This document shows positions 51,702-61,194 of a DNA stretch of 64,000 bases, one piece after another; positions within the stretch are counted from its first letter, which is position 1; each line of letters starts with the position of its first letter. A program made the translations under genes and the position numbers. The notes below the pieces were generated by a model. It saw only the letters and a list, made by a program, of their open reading frames with translations. It was not told the origin of the DNA and searched no databases. This DNA comes from Actinomycetospora termitidis (lineage in GTDB: Bacteria; Actinomycetota; Actinomycetes; Mycobacteriales; Pseudonocardiaceae): positions 186,001 through 250,000 of the forward strand of contig NZ_JASVWF010000002.1 in NCBI RefSeq assembly GCF_030286555.1. The letters are read 5' to 3'.

Positions 51702-52463
51702 TCAGCGTCCGAGGAACCTCGGTTCCTTCCGGGCCAGGTTCGCGGCGACGCCGATCGAGCAGTCCTCGGTCGTCCACAGCTTGGCCTGCTCGTTCAACTC
51801 CCGCTCCGTCGCCCGGGCCACCTCGTCGGCGAGGCCAGCGCGGAGTGTCTGCTTCATCGACCGGACGGCCAGCGGTGCGGAGCGGGCGATCGATCGGGCG
51901 AGCTGCAGCGCGGCCGGGAGCGGATCGGAGTCTTCGGCGAGCTGGTCGGCCAGGCCGAGCCGGACCGCCTCGGTGCCGTCCACCTTCTCCGCGGTGTAGA
52001 GGAGTTCCGCGGCTCGCTGCTGCCCGACGAGGCGAGGGAGTGTGACGCTCAGGCCGAAGCCCTGGTGGAAGCCCAAGGCCGCGAAGTTCGCGTGGAATCG
52101 AGCGGTCGGGACGGTGACGCGGAAATCTGCCGAGCAGGCCAGGCCGAGGCCGCCGCCGACCGCTGCGCCCTGCACCGCGGCGACGACCGGGATCGGCACC
52201 TCGAACAGTCGAACTGCCGCGCGGTAGAGCTGCCGGGAGCTCTCGACCCGGTCGGCGGGGGCGCCGCCGGCTCCGAAGTCCGCCCCGGCGCAGAAGTGCT
52301 TGCCCTCCGAGGCGAGTACGGCGGCGCGGGATTCCCCGGCGGACAGGGCGTCGAAAGCGTCAGCCAGCTCCTCGATCAGCGCCCGGTCGAAGTAGTTGGC
52401 GGGCGGGCGGTGGAGGGTGACGACGGCGACGTCATCGACGCGATCGGTGCTGATGTCGCTCAT
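51702..52463 (-). CDS. enoyl-CoA hydratase/isomerase family protein
   Basis: The 253 residues show crotonase marks: VAVVTLHRPPANYFDRALIE, the oxyanion loop SEGKHFCAGADFGAGG, and VQGAAVGGGLGLACSADFRV. The ANYFD variant at the substrate loop is that of several terpenoid-degradation members. Its ATG overlaps the stop of the dehydrogenase gene before it. It is the last gene of the second catabolic operon. About 150 bases without a gene separate it from the convergent TetR gene. Confidence 0.92.
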   Translation of the reverse strand: MSDISTDRVDDVAVVTLHRPPANYFDRALIEELADAFDALSAGESRAAVLASEGKHFCAGADFGAGGAPADRVESSRQLYRAAVRLFEVPIPVVAAVQGAAVGGGLGLACSADFRVTVPTARFHANFAALGFHQGFGLSVTLPRLVGQQRAAELLYTAEKVDGTEAVRLGLADQLAEDSDPLPAALQLARSIARSAPLAVRSMKQTLRAGLADEVARATERELNEQAKLWTTEDCSIGVAANLARKEPRFLGR

Positions 52464-53494
52464 GGGGCCGGCTCCAGCCGTGGTTCGGGGTCGGTGATCA
52501 GATGGGCGAGGGAGCTCGCGGCGACCGCCGTGTGGCTCAGACGGGTGGCGAGGTTCGCGGCGTCGCCGAGGTCGGCCCGCCAGGTCATCAACCGGCGAGT
52601 CAGGTGCTGGAGGCGGTACTCGCGCGTCATCCCCATCGCCCCGTGGGCCTGGTGGGCCGCGGCGATCGCGATGCCGGCCTGTTCGGCGACGACGAGCTTG
52701 GCGGCGGTCGCCTCGAAGGCCGCCTCCCGGAAGGCGAGGGACATCGCCGCGCGCTCCACGACGTGGAGCGACATCGCGGCCGCCTCGGCGAGCAGGACGA
52801 CGTGCTCCGCAACTGCCTGGAACCGCCCGATCGGCCGGCCGAACTGCTCGCGCTGCTGTGTGTACTCCCGGGTCAGGGCGGCCGCGGCGTCGATGGCGCC
52901 GGCGAGCTGCGCGGCCCTGCCGAGCATCGCCCGCGACAGCAGGTCCTCGCGGGCGATCTCGAGGGTCTCGGCGGGGGTCCCGTCAACCGTGAGGTCGTCC
53001 GCCGGCATGCCGGCGAGGTCGGTCCGCTCCCGGACCGTGGCGCCGCGGACGTCCAGCAGCAGAACACGGTCCTGGTGCAGTGCTACGAGCCGGGAGACGT
53101 TGCGGCCCCACGGAACCGCGTGCAGGTCACCGCTCGCGCGCCCGTCGTCGATCCGGAGAGCGGCCGTGGCGGCGAACCCGGTCGGCTCTCCGTCGACGGG
53201 CCGGCCGGCGGACGTCAGAGCCCAGCCGGCCGTCCAGGTCTCCAGCAGTGGGAGAGGCACGGCGTGGCGCCCGGACCCGATGAGCACGGCGACGGCGTCC
53301 CCGATGCCGCCGCCAGCGCCGCCCCGCTCCTCGGGCAACCCGATGCGGGACAGCCCGATGCCGTCGGCTGCGCGCCAGAGCGCGGTCGGGAACTCGCCGG
53401 TCTCGGCGGCGGCGATCGTCGCAGTACCGGACTCGGTGCCGAAGAAGTCTTCGACGAGGGCGAGGAGGTCCGGATCCGGGGCTGTGTCGCTCAT
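52460..53494 (-). CDS. acyl-CoA dehydrogenase family protein (short subunit)
   Basis: The 344 residues are a short acyl-CoA dehydrogenase. GLSRIGLPEERGGAGGGIGD and QQREQFGRPIGRFQAVAEHV are typical, as is HQAHGAMGMTREYRLQHLTR. The middle flavin-binding domain is reduced. It overlaps the stop of the longer dehydrogenase gene (53491) by four bases. Adjacent long/short pairs of this kind form heteromeric enzymes in steroid side-chain degradation (FadE28/FadE29 type), and the same is inferred here. Confidence 0.91.
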   Translation of the reverse strand: MSDTAPDPDLLALVEDFFGTESGTATIAAAETGEFPTALWRAADGIGLSRIGLPEERGGAGGGIGDAVAVLIGSGRHAVPLPLLETWTAGWALTSAGRPVDGEPTGFAATAALRIDDGRASGDLHAVPWGRNVSRLVALHQDRVLLLDVRGATVRERTDLAGMPADDLTVDGTPAETLEIAREDLLSRAMLGRAAQLAGAIDAAAALTREYTQQREQFGRPIGRFQAVAEHVVLLAEAAAMSLHVVERAAMSLAFREAAFEATAAKLVVAEQAGIAIAAAHQAHGAMGMTREYRLQHLTRRLMTWRADLGDAANLATRLSHTAVAASSLAHLITDPEPRLEPAP

Positions 53495-54609
53495 CGGCCG
53501 TTCAGCCCCTTCATGATCACGGTGCGGAGGATCTCGTTCGTGCCGCCCCGGATGGTCCAGGAAGGCGCGGTGAGGACGGCCCGGGCGAGCAACGCCTCGT
53601 ACGGGTCGTCGGCGTCGAGCCGCGGAGTCCGCCCCAGGTGCCGGAGGACGACGGCCAGGCAGTCCTGCTCGAAGCGGGTCGCCATCTCCTTGACCAACGC
53701 GGCCTCGGTCGACGGGGAGGCGCCCTCGTCAACCATCCGGGCGATGGACAGTGACAGCCCGCGGAAGGCCCAGAGTCGGGCCGTGATCCCGCCGAGGTCC
53801 GTGGCGCAGTCCGGGCCCGCGGTGCGGGCCCATGTGACGAGGATCGGCATCAGCGACATCCACCGGTCCACGCCGCCCCGCTCGAGGGCGAGCTCGCCGG
53901 TGTTCTGCGACCAGCCCGCGCCGACCTCGCCGAGTCGTCGGTCGTCGCCCAGGACGACGTCGTCGAACTGCAGCTCGCAGAAGTCCCGGGTCCCGTCGAT
54001 GAACGGGATCGGAGTGACGGTGAGCCCGGGGGAGTGCCGGTCGACGACGAACTGGGTGAGCCCGCCGTGCCGGTCGTCGGAGGTTCGGACCAAGGTGAGG
54101 ATGTGGGTGGCGTCCGCGCCGCCGGTTGTCCAGATCTTGCGGCCGGAGATCCGCCAGGTGTCGCCGTCGCGGACGGCGCGGGTCCGCACGGCGGCCAGGT
54201 CGGAGCCCGCCTCGGGTTCGCTCATGCCGATGGCGAAGGACAGCTCGCCTCGGACGATGCCCGGCAGGAGCTCCTTCTTCAGCAACTCGCTGCCGTTCGC
54301 GGCGATGTTCGGGCCGGACTGTCGGTCAGCCACCCAGTGGTGACCGATCGGTGCGCCCCGGGCCAGGAGCTCCTCGACGACGATCAGCCGCTCGACCGCG
54401 GTGCGTCCGCCGCCGTCGTACTCCGGTGGCAGGGACATGCCGAGCCAGCCGCGAGCGCCGAGGTCACGAGAGAACTCCGGGTCCCGGGCGCCGTTCATGC
54501 CCAGCCCAAGGGGATAGTGGCCGGGCGGGAGACGCTCGTCGAGGTAGTGGCGGACCTCGGCCTGCAGTTCGAGCTCGGCATCGGTCAGCGTCGTGGGCGC
54601 GAGCCTCAT
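53491..54609 (-). CDS. acyl-CoA dehydrogenase family protein (long subunit)
   Basis: The ATG at 54609 overlaps the CoA-transferase stop. The 372 residues contain ARGWLGMSLPPEYDGGGRTA, FAIGMSEPEAGSDLAAVRTR, WRISGRKIWTTGGADATHIL and a C-terminal IRGGTNEILRTVIMKGLNGR. The intact middle domain suggests it carries the FAD and substrate site of the dehydrogenase pair. It would desaturate the CoA ester made by the CoA transferase. Confidence 0.92.
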   Translation of the reverse strand: MRLAPTTLTDAELELQAEVRHYLDERLPPGHYPLGLGMNGARDPEFSRDLGARGWLGMSLPPEYDGGGRTAVERLIVVEELLARGAPIGHHWVADRQSGPNIAANGSELLKKELLPGIVRGELSFAIGMSEPEAGSDLAAVRTRAVRDGDTWRISGRKIWTTGGADATHILTLVRTSDDRHGGLTQFVVDRHSPGLTVTPIPFIDGTRDFCELQFDDVVLGDDRRLGEVGAGWSQNTGELALERGGVDRWMSLMPILVTWARTAGPDCATDLGGITARLWAFRGLSLSIARMVDEGASPSTEAALVKEMATRFEQDCLAVVLRHLGRTPRLDADDPYEALLARAVLTAPSWTIRGGTNEILRTVIMKGLNGR

Positions 54610-55763
54610 GCGGACTCCTCCTGGTGCAGGGCGGGTGCGACCTCGCGCAGCAGCTCGTGGGTGTGCTCGCCGATCAGCGGCGCGGCTCGCCGGACGCCGC
54701 CGGGGGTGGCTTCGAAGTTCGCCATCTGGGGGAGCACCCGGTACCAGCCGGTGACGGGGTGCTCGGCGATCGGGAGCTCGTCGACCATCTCCTGCAGGGT
54801 CGTGACCCGGGTGGCCGGAATCCCTGCCTCCCGGCAGAAGTCCAGCCATTCCTGCGTGGTGCGGGTCGCGCACACGGCCCGGACGTCGCGGTACAGCGAG
54901 TCCGCGTTGGCGATCGTGGCCCGGAGGTCGACATAGCGGGGATCGGACCCGGCGTCGGCCACCCCTGCGGTGGCGAAGAGCCGCGAGTAGTGCTCGGGGC
55001 GGTAGGGCAGCATGTGGACGAGGCCGTCGAGGGTGCGGTGCGGGCGCCGCTCGGGCGTGAGGATGCGCGGGTAGCCGGCTTCGCGTACGGGTGGCTCCGC
55101 GATGGCACCGCTGCCGTGCTCGGCCAGCATGAATGCGGTCATCGCCTGCACCATGGGGACCTCGACGTGCTGGCCGGCGCCGGTCCGCTCGCGGTGCAGC
55201 AGGGCCGCGGTGACCGCCTGCGCCATCACCAGGCCGCAGACCTTGTCGGCGAAGATCGTCGGCATGAGGCCAGGAGTGCCGGTGACCCGTTCGAGGAGGT
55301 CGGACACACCGGTGGCCGCCTGGATGATGTCGTCGTAGGCGGGTTCCCCGGCCCGGTCGCTCTCCAGCGGGAACCCCTGCGCCTGGCAGTACACGACGTC
55401 CGGCCTGATCGCCCGTACCGACGGGTAGTCCAAGCCGAGCCGGACGAGGACCTGCGGGCGCATGGTCGCCACCACGACGTCGCAGGTCTCGATCAGAGCT
55501 CTGACCGCCGCGTGGCCCTCGTGCGACTTCAGATCGACGTCCAGGGACCGTTTGTTGCGCAGCAGGTTCAGCGAGATCCCGGAGAACTCCGAGTGGGGGC
55601 CCGGGCCCATCACTCGGTTCGTGTCGCCGCCGTCGGCCTCGACGAGGATCACGTCGGCGCCCTGGTCCGCGAGGATCTGAGTGGCGAGTGGGCCCATCAC
55701 GACCCGGCTCAGGTCCAGGACCCGGATGCCGTCGAGCGGCCCCGGTGCGGGGAGAGTGGTCAT
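54606..55763 (-). CDS. CaiB/BaiF (family III) CoA transferase
   Basis: The ATG at 55763 (MTTLPAPGPLDGIRVLDLSR) gives 385 residues. GPLATQILADQGADVILVEA with the following aspartate region, FSGISLNLLRNKRSLDVDLK and YDDIIQAATGVSDLLERVTG are the family III hallmarks; the catalytic Asp sits in the region before GVSDLL. It moves CoA from a donor thioester to the pathway acid and so replaces a ligase in this operon. Its stop overlaps the dehydrogenase start. Confidence 0.93.
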   Translation of the reverse strand: MTTLPAPGPLDGIRVLDLSRVVMGPLATQILADQGADVILVEADGGDTNRVMGPGPHSEFSGISLNLLRNKRSLDVDLKSHEGHAAVRALIETCDVVVATMRPQVLVRLGLDYPSVRAIRPDVVYCQAQGFPLESDRAGEPAYDDIIQAATGVSDLLERVTGTPGLMPTIFADKVCGLVMAQAVTAALLHRERTGAGQHVEVPMVQAMTAFMLAEHGSGAIAEPPVREAGYPRILTPERRPHRTLDGLVHMLPYRPEHYSRLFATAGVADAGSDPRYVDLRATIANADSLYRDVRAVCATRTTQEWLDFCREAGIPATRVTTLQEMVDELPIAEHPVTGWYRVLPQMANFEATPGGVRRAAPLIGEHTHELLREVAPALHQEESA

Positions 55764-55797
55764 GGAGTGTGGACCTTTCACGTACGGAGATCGCGGA

Positions 55798-56637
55798 TCA
55801 ACGGGCAAGGCGTGCACCGTCGATCGGCAGGGCGACGCCGGAGATGCGCCGGGCCTCGTCGGACGCGAGGAAGAGCACCGCGTCGGTGACGTCCTCGGCG
55901 TCCACCCAGGGGAAATCCATCGGGTGCATCGCGCGGTACGGGGATCCGGCTCGCTCGGCGTCCTCTCGGGTGGGTGCGTCGAGGTCCGGGAAGAACCGAG
56001 CCAGGGTGGGGGCGTTCTGGATCATCGGGGTGTCGACGTTGCTGGGACACACCACGTTGACCCGCACCCCGTGCGGCGCCAGCTCCAGCGCGAGGGTCTG
56101 GGCCAACCCGATGACGCCGTGCTTGGCGGCGCTGTAGTGGCCGATCGTCGTCGACCCGCGTAGGCCGGCAGTGGAGCTGGTGAAGACGATCGCCCCGCCC
56201 CGCCCCTGCTGCACCAGGAGCGGCACGGTGGCCTGGACGGTGTGGAAGGCGCCGGTCAGGTTGACGTCGATCATCTCCTGCCAGGTCTCCCGCGGGAGCT
56301 CGGCGAGCCGGCCGTAGGACACGATCCCCGCGTTGACACTGACCACGTCGAGACCGCCGAGCTCGGCCGCGGCGTCGCGCACCGTCGAGACGAGCAGATC
56401 GGCGTCCCGGACGTCGACCTGCGCCGCCACGACCCGACGGCCGAGGAGCGCGACCTCCTCCCGAGTGCGGTCGAGGTCCGCCGGGGTGCTCCCCGCGTAG
56501 GGGGCCGACCCCATCGACGCGCAGGCGTCGACGAGGACGACGTCGGCCCCTGCGGCCGCGAAACGCCGCGCGTGACTGCGCCCCTGGCCCCGCGCCGCCC
56601 CGGTGACCAGGGCGACCTTGCCCGCGAGCCGTCCCAC
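55798..56637 (-). CDS. mycofactocin-coupled SDR (carveol dehydrogenase-like)
   Basis: The GTG at 56637 comes one base after the previous stop. The 279 residues have the TGAARGQGRSHARRFA dinucleotide loop and the extra segment after the second strand (DACASMGSAPYAGSTPADLD, then EEVALLGRRVVAAQVDVRD). Together these mark the mycofactocin-coupled SDR subfamily, whose tightly bound NAD is recycled by mycofactocin. VSVNAGIVSYGRLAEL and HYSAAKHGVIGL supply the active site. The carveol dehydrogenase of limonene degradation belongs to this subfamily. Confidence 0.9.
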   Translation of the reverse strand: MGRLAGKVALVTGAARGQGRSHARRFAAAGADVVLVDACASMGSAPYAGSTPADLDRTREEVALLGRRVVAAQVDVRDADLLVSTVRDAAAELGGLDVVSVNAGIVSYGRLAELPRETWQEMIDVNLTGAFHTVQATVPLLVQQGRGGAIVFTSSTAGLRGSTTIGHYSAAKHGVIGLAQTLALELAPHGVRVNVVCPSNVDTPMIQNAPTLARFFPDLDAPTREDAERAGSPYRAMHPMDFPWVDAEDVTDAVLFLASDEARRISGVALPIDGARLAR

Positions 56638-56638
56638 G

Positions 56639-57469
56639 TCAGTACGCGCTGCATCCGGCGTCGACCGGCATCGCCACGGAGGTGACCACCCGCGACTCGT
56701 CCGAGAGCAGGAAGAGCACCGTGTTGGCGATGTCGTCGACCGTGGTCACCTCGAGCCCGAGGGCGTTGCCATACATGCCGCCGAGGTGCGGGTTGCCCGC
56801 GAGCGCCGCGTCCATGGCGTCGCGCGCCTCCTGCGTCGCGGAGGAGTGCATGCTCATCGCCGTGTCGACGCTGGTGGGGTGGATGCTGTTGACGCGGACG
56901 TCGTCCTTGCCCAGTTCCGCGGCGAAGGCCTTGGCCATTCCCGTCAGCGCGAATTTGCTGGCCACGTAGGGCACCAGGAACGGCAGCGCCTTGATGCCGG
57001 CGACCGAGCTGGTCAGCACGATCGACCCGCCCCCGCTCGCGACGACGTGCGGAGCGGAGGCCATCACGCTGTTCCACACCCCGGTGAGGTTGATCGCGAT
57101 GGTGTCGTCGAAGATCTCGGGCGTCACCTGGTCCCACGGCTTCATGATCGTGATGCCGTGGTTGACCACCACGCCGTCGAGCCGGCCGAGCTGCGCGACG
57201 CCGGCGTCCACGGCCGCCCCGAGCGCCGCTCGGTCTCTGACATCGACCTGCGCCGCGTGAATCCGCCGACCCTGTGCCTCGACCAGGCGCGCGGTCTCGG
57301 CGAGGTCCTCCTTGGTGGCACCCGGGTAGGGCACCCCGCGGATGGGCTCGCAGATGTCGACGGCGATCACGTCGGCACCCTCCTCGGCGAGGCGGACGCA
57401 GTGCGCCCGTCCCTGCCCGCGGGCGGCTCCGGTCACGAACGCGACCTTCCCGGCCATCCTGCCTGCCAT
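56639..57469 (-). CDS. mycofactocin-coupled SDR (carveol dehydrogenase-like)
   Basis: The 276 residues (MAGRMAGKVAFVTGAARGQG) carry RAHCVRLAEEGADVIAVDI, the insertion EPIRGVPYPGATKEDLAETA and the active-site segment VPYVASKFAL. It is clearly related to the next gene but not a recent copy, so the two probably act on different alcohols or stereoisomers. AAAGGACAGTC precedes the ATG. It lies 26 bases after the transporter stop. Confidence 0.9.
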   Translation of the reverse strand: MAGRMAGKVAFVTGAARGQGRAHCVRLAEEGADVIAVDICEPIRGVPYPGATKEDLAETARLVEAQGRRIHAAQVDVRDRAALGAAVDAGVAQLGRLDGVVVNHGITIMKPWDQVTPEIFDDTIAINLTGVWNSVMASAPHVVASGGGSIVLTSSVAGIKALPFLVPYVASKFALTGMAKAFAAELGKDDVRVNSIHPTSVDTAMSMHSSATQEARDAMDAALAGNPHLGGMYGNALGLEVTTVDDIANTVLFLLSDESRVVTSVAMPVDAGCSAY

Positions 57470-57495
57470 GACTGTCCTTTCCCGAGTGATGGCGA

Positions 57496-58863
57496 TCAGC
57501 GCCGCGCAGCCTTGCGGCCCAGCAGCTGTGTGGGGATGCGGAACGTCTCCGGGCCGACCAAGGTCGCCACAGCCGAGGCGATCACGAATCCCGCGCACAT
57601 CCAGGCGACCGGCAGCCAGTTCGTGGGGGCGCCCCCGGTGAGCACGGTGGCGATGGCCGGGCTGAAGCCGGCCGCGAGTAGGCCGATCATGATCCCGATC
57701 GCGATGCCGCTGTAGCGCACGCGGACCGGCAGCTGCTCGGAGAAGTAGACCCCGTAGATGGCGTTCGGGGCCGAGTAGCCCAGTCCGATCAGCACGATCG
57801 ACGAGACGTAGACCCACACCAGGTCGCCGGACTCGATCGCAGCGAAGAAGGGGAACACCATCGCGCCCGCGCCGAGGGTCCCCAGGGCGAAGACCGGCTT
57901 GCGGCCGACCCGGTCGGAGAGCCACCCGTAGAGCGGGGCGGTCACGACGGCCACCGCGTTCGCGACCGTGATGACGGAGAGGATGGTCCCTTTCGAGAAG
58001 CCTGCCTCCTCCGTGGCGTAGGACAGCGCGTACACGTTGATGATCGTGTTGAGCACGCCGAACAACATGGAGACGGCCACGCGCACGACGACGACCCAGT
58101 GGTCGCGGAAGACCTCGACGACGGGCACCTTCGCGGTGCGGTCCGCCTCCTGGATCTCCGCGAACACCTCCGGCTCCTGCAGGGTCCGGCGCAGGAGGTA
58201 GGCGATGCCGGTGACGACGATGCTGAGCCAGAACGGAATCCGCCAGCCCCAGGAGAGGAGCGCGCTCTCGGGCATGGCGGCGATCGGGATGAACACCAGG
58301 CTCGAGATCACGATGCCGAACATGATGCCGCTCATGGCGAAGCTCCCGAAGAAGCCTCGGCGACGGTCGGGTGCGTGCTCGACGCTGAGGGAGCTGGCAC
58401 CCGGCGATTCGCCACCCGCAGACAGCCCCTGCAGCAACCGCAGGGCGACCAGGAGAATCGGCGCCGCGATGCCGATCGACGCGTAACCGGGCAGACATCC
58501 GATGAGGAACGTCGAGCCCCCCATGAGGACCAGGGTCATCATCAGACTGGTGCGCCGGCCGAGCCGGTCGCCGATGTGACCGAACAGAATCGCGCCGAGA
58601 GGCCGCGCCACGTACGCCACGCCGAGTGTCGCCACGGAGAGCAGGGTCGAGGTGGCGCCCGACGCGGGGAAGAACACCTTGCCGAAGACGAGCGCGGCCG
58701 CGGCGGCGTAGATGAAGAAGTCGTAGTACTCCAGCGTGCCGCCGAGGAACGCCGAGATGGCCGCCCGACCCGGCCGGTTACGGTGACCGATCGCCTCGGC
58801 CGGACCTGTCCCGGGCCGCTCGAGACTCTCCGAGCCCGTGGCGTCGGGCCCCACCGCGGTCAC
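57496..58863 (-). CDS. MFS transporter, metabolite:H+ symporter family
   Basis: The GTG at 58863 overlaps the monooxygenase stop (GTGA). The 455 residues show [40 protein letters not shown] and [20 protein letters not shown], the MHS/ShiA-like marks also seen in the transporter at 24163. About twelve membrane segments are visible. It probably imports the acid or neutral substrate of this operon. Confidence 0.92.
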   Translation of the reverse strand: MTAVGPDATGSESLERPGTGPAEAIGHRNRPGRAAISAFLGGTLEYYDFFIYAAAAALVFGKVFFPASGATSTLLSVATLGVAYVARPLGAILFGHIGDRLGRRTSLMMTLVLMGGSTFLIGCLPGYASIGIAAPILLVALRLLQGLSAGGESPGASSLSVEHAPDRRRGFFGSFAMSGIMFGIVISSLVFIPIAAMPESALLSWGWRIPFWLSIVVTGIAYLLRRTLQEPEVFAEIQEADRTAKVPVVEVFRDHWVVVVRVAVSMLFGVLNTIINVYALSYATEEAGFSKGTILSVITVANAVAVVTAPLYGWLSDRVGRKPVFALGTLGAGAMVFPFFAAIESGDLVWVYVSSIVLIGLGYSAPNAIYGVYFSEQLPVRVRYSGIAIGIMIGLLAAGFSPAIATVLTGGAPTNWLPVAWMCAGFVIASAVATLVGPETFRIPTQLLGRKAARR

Positions 58864-60020
58864 GACAGGCCCCGCGAGGCGCGGTACTGCGCGGTCGCCT
58901 CGGCCTGCGAGCGGCGGGTGGCGTCGGCGCCGGCGGTACCCGAGGACAGGGTCCGTTCGACGGCGGCCTCGATGGTGTGGATCCGTCCGTTCATGCGAGG
59001 GATGACCTCCTCGGCGAACAGTTCGTAGCTGCGCAGGGTGGCGGGCCAGCGGGCATAGTCCGAGCCCTGGAACAGGTACGTGCCGAAGCCGCCGGAGCGC
59101 TCCTGCAGGCGCAGCAGCTGCGCCACGGCCATGTCCGGGGTCCCGACGACGCCCCGACCGGTCTCGTTGAGCATGTCCACCAGCTCGTCGACGGTGTCGT
59201 ACGACCCGACCGAGGCGGGGGTGATGTGGGAGAGGTAGTTCATAATCCACGGCATGCCGTAAGCGACGTCCTTCTTCGCCTGCTCCACGGTCTCGGCGAT
59301 GTGCATCGGCCCCAGGAGACGCCAGTTCTCCCGCTTCACGATGTGCCCGGACCGGGCCGCCTCTTCCTCGACGATCTGCCACTGCCCGGCGAGCCGGTCC
59401 GTGCCCGTCGGGTCCGTGGCGGCCAGGGACAGCAGGCTGACGCCGTGCTTGCCGGCCAGCGAGGGGCCCGCGGCCGAGATCGAGCCGGTGACCGCGACCT
59501 CGAAGTCTGAGTAGCGCGGAAGCTGCAGGACGGCGTCCTGGAGGGTGAACCACTCGGTCTTGGCGGTGACGGTCTCGCCTGCGAAGAGCCGCATCATGAC
59601 ATCGAGGGCCTGCTCCATCCGGGCTCGCTGCGTCGACGGCTCGATACCGATCATCGTCGCGTCCTCGAGAAGCTGGCCCGGGCCGACACCGAACGCCATG
59701 CGACCGCGGGTCAGGTGGTCGAGCTGGACGATCCGATCCGCGAGGATGAACGGCTGGTGGTAAGGCAGCGACGACACTCCCGTGCCGAGCCGAATCCGGC
59801 TGGTCCGCTGCGCTGCCGCGGCGATCATCACCTCGGGGGAGGCGATCGTCTCGACGCCGCCCGAGTGGTGCTCGCCGAACCAGATCTCATCGAACCCGAG
59901 CCGGTCGAGATGGACGGCGAGGTCGAGGTCGCGGTGCAGCGCGAGGTTCGGGTCCAGTCCGGGGCGGTGGTACGGACCGAGGAAGACGCCGAACCGCATC
60001 TGCGTAGGAGAAGAGAACAT
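58860..60020 (-). CDS. LLM-class flavin-dependent monooxygenase (limonene 1,2-monooxygenase-like)
   Basis: The ATG at 60020 follows AGGTGTC; an ATG at 59999 (MRFGVFLG) is possible but has no ribosome site. The 386 residues contain [60 protein letters not shown] and [20 protein letters not shown]. These fit the LimB/nitrilotriacetate monooxygenase group. It needs reduced flavin, and no flavin reductase is in this operon. As the first gene, it likely makes the attack on the hydrocarbon or ketone skeleton. Confidence 0.91.
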   Translation of the reverse strand: MFSSPTQMRFGVFLGPYHRPGLDPNLALHRDLDLAVHLDRLGFDEIWFGEHHSGGVETIASPEVMIAAAAQRTSRIRLGTGVSSLPYHQPFILADRIVQLDHLTRGRMAFGVGPGQLLEDATMIGIEPSTQRARMEQALDVMMRLFAGETVTAKTEWFTLQDAVLQLPRYSDFEVAVTGSISAAGPSLAGKHGVSLLSLAATDPTGTDRLAGQWQIVEEEAARSGHIVKRENWRLLGPMHIAETVEQAKKDVAYGMPWIMNYLSHITPASVGSYDTVDELVDMLNETGRGVVGTPDMAVAQLLRLQERSGGFGTYLFQGSDYARWPATLRSYELFAEEVIPRMNGRIHTIEAAVERTLSSGTAGADATRRSQAEATAQYRASRGLS

Positions 60021-60071
60021 GACACCTCTGTCTGCTCGGGGCCTGATGCCCGCCGGGGTGGGCTTGGTCGG

Positions 60072-60112
60072 ATGCAAGCAGACGGGCCATGTACATGCAA
60101 GAGTGTATGCAA
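60072..60112. promoter_or_regulatory. ATGCAA direct repeats and a palindrome between divergent genes
   Basis: ATGCAA occurs at 60072, 60095 and 60107, and CATGTACATG (60088-60097) is a perfect palindrome. They lie between the monooxygenase gene and the GntR gene in a less GC-rich stretch. This is the probable binding region of the GntR protein. Confidence 0.5.
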
Positions 60113-60178
60113 AACAGCGTACGGCTTAGTAGGCTGCGCCGGTACGCTCGTCACGCCCGTCGATGTCGGAGGAGACCG

Positions 60179-60835
60179 ATGACCGCGACCCGAGTCAGTA
60201 GTGCGCTGCGGTGCGCCACTGCCGTGCGGACGATGATCCTCACAGGGGAACTCCTCCCGGGCGAGAAGGTGCGGCAGGAGGACCTCGCGGGACGGCTGAA
60301 GATGAGCCGCATCCCGGTCCGAGAGGCGCTGTCCACGCTGGAGTCCGAGGGCGTGATCGTGCACCGCCCGAACACGGGCTACACCGTCGCGCGGTTCAGT
60401 AGCGAGGACCTCGACGAGATCTATCTGATGCGGCGGCTGCTGGAGACCGAGGTGGTGCGCACGGTGGACCTCGCCGAGGTGGACGTGGCCGAGTTCGAGA
60501 AACTGAATGCAGCCCTCACGGAGCTCTCCATCGACGAGCAGCGTGAGGAGTTCGACCACGCCAACGAGCGCTTCCACTTCCGGCTGTTCGAGTACTCGCC
60601 GATGCTCCGCGTCCGCGAGGAGATCGCGCGGCTGTGGCGCCTGTCGACCTTCTACCGGTCGGTATCCTGGAACGGTCCCGGCTCGCAGGCCCGGGTGCTC
60701 GCCGAGCACGACCGCATCCTCGAGGCGCTCCGAGCCCGTGACCTCGGTGCGGTCCTGTCGGCCTGTGACGAGCACCGCTCCGGCACCCAGGACCTCGTCG
60801 CCGGCCGCGTCAGTCGTTTCCGCTTCACGGCTTGA
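60179..60835 (+). CDS. GntR family transcriptional regulator (FCD domain)
   Basis: The ATG at 60179 follows GGAGGAG. The 218 residues show a winged helix (TMILTGELLPGEKVRQEDLA, GRLKMSRIPVREALSTLESE, GVIVHRPNTGYTVARFSSED) and an FCD domain with the metal/ligand residues in DHANERFHFRLFEYS and LAEHDRILEALRARD. It is divergent from the LimB-like operon and is its likely repressor, released by an acid or CoA ester of the pathway. Confidence 0.93.
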   Translation: MTATRVSSALRCATAVRTMILTGELLPGEKVRQEDLAGRLKMSRIPVREALSTLESEGVIVHRPNTGYTVARFSSEDLDEIYLMRRLLETEVVRTVDLAEVDVAEFEKLNAALTELSIDEQREEFDHANERFHFRLFEYSPMLRVREEIARLWRLSTFYRSVSWNGPGSQARVLAEHDRILEALRARDLGAVLSACDEHRSGTQDLVAGRVSRFRFTA

Positions 60836-61194
60836 CCCCGGGGATTGGACTCGAGTATCGGCTGGCTGCTCTGCCGACGCGGTCTTGAGAACCACCACCG
60901 AGGGCCTGTGCAGCAAGCAGCGGAAGGAAACCCCTCAGCTCGTGTCAGCTCGTGCTGGGCCCGCTCAGAGACGCATCAGGTGACGGTGACGACCGTGGAC
61001 GACATCGAGCCGGTGGAACGCGCTGCCGCGGACGACGCAGCTCCGCGCAATCTGAGCGAAATTGCGCTGTGGTGGTTCGGTTCAGCTGAGAGACCTGAAG
61101 GCACTACTCGGCTGCAGCCGACTTTCATCATCTGGCGGTCGCGGATGACTAGTGATTGCGCCACGAACTTGGCGCGCGTAGGAACCCGGTGAGC
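60836..61194. other. gene-free stretch of lower GC content
   Basis: This interval between the GntR gene and the sortase gene has no recognisable protein. An open frame covers most of it (from about 60845), but its residues show no family pattern and its start has no ribosome site. AT-richer patches near 61050-61160 may hold unidentified regulatory sequence. Confidence 0.4.

Noticed and set aside
60845-61192. 115-codon frame between the GntR and sortase genes
   Set aside because: No ribosome site, no family pattern and changing composition. Listed as a gene-free stretch.
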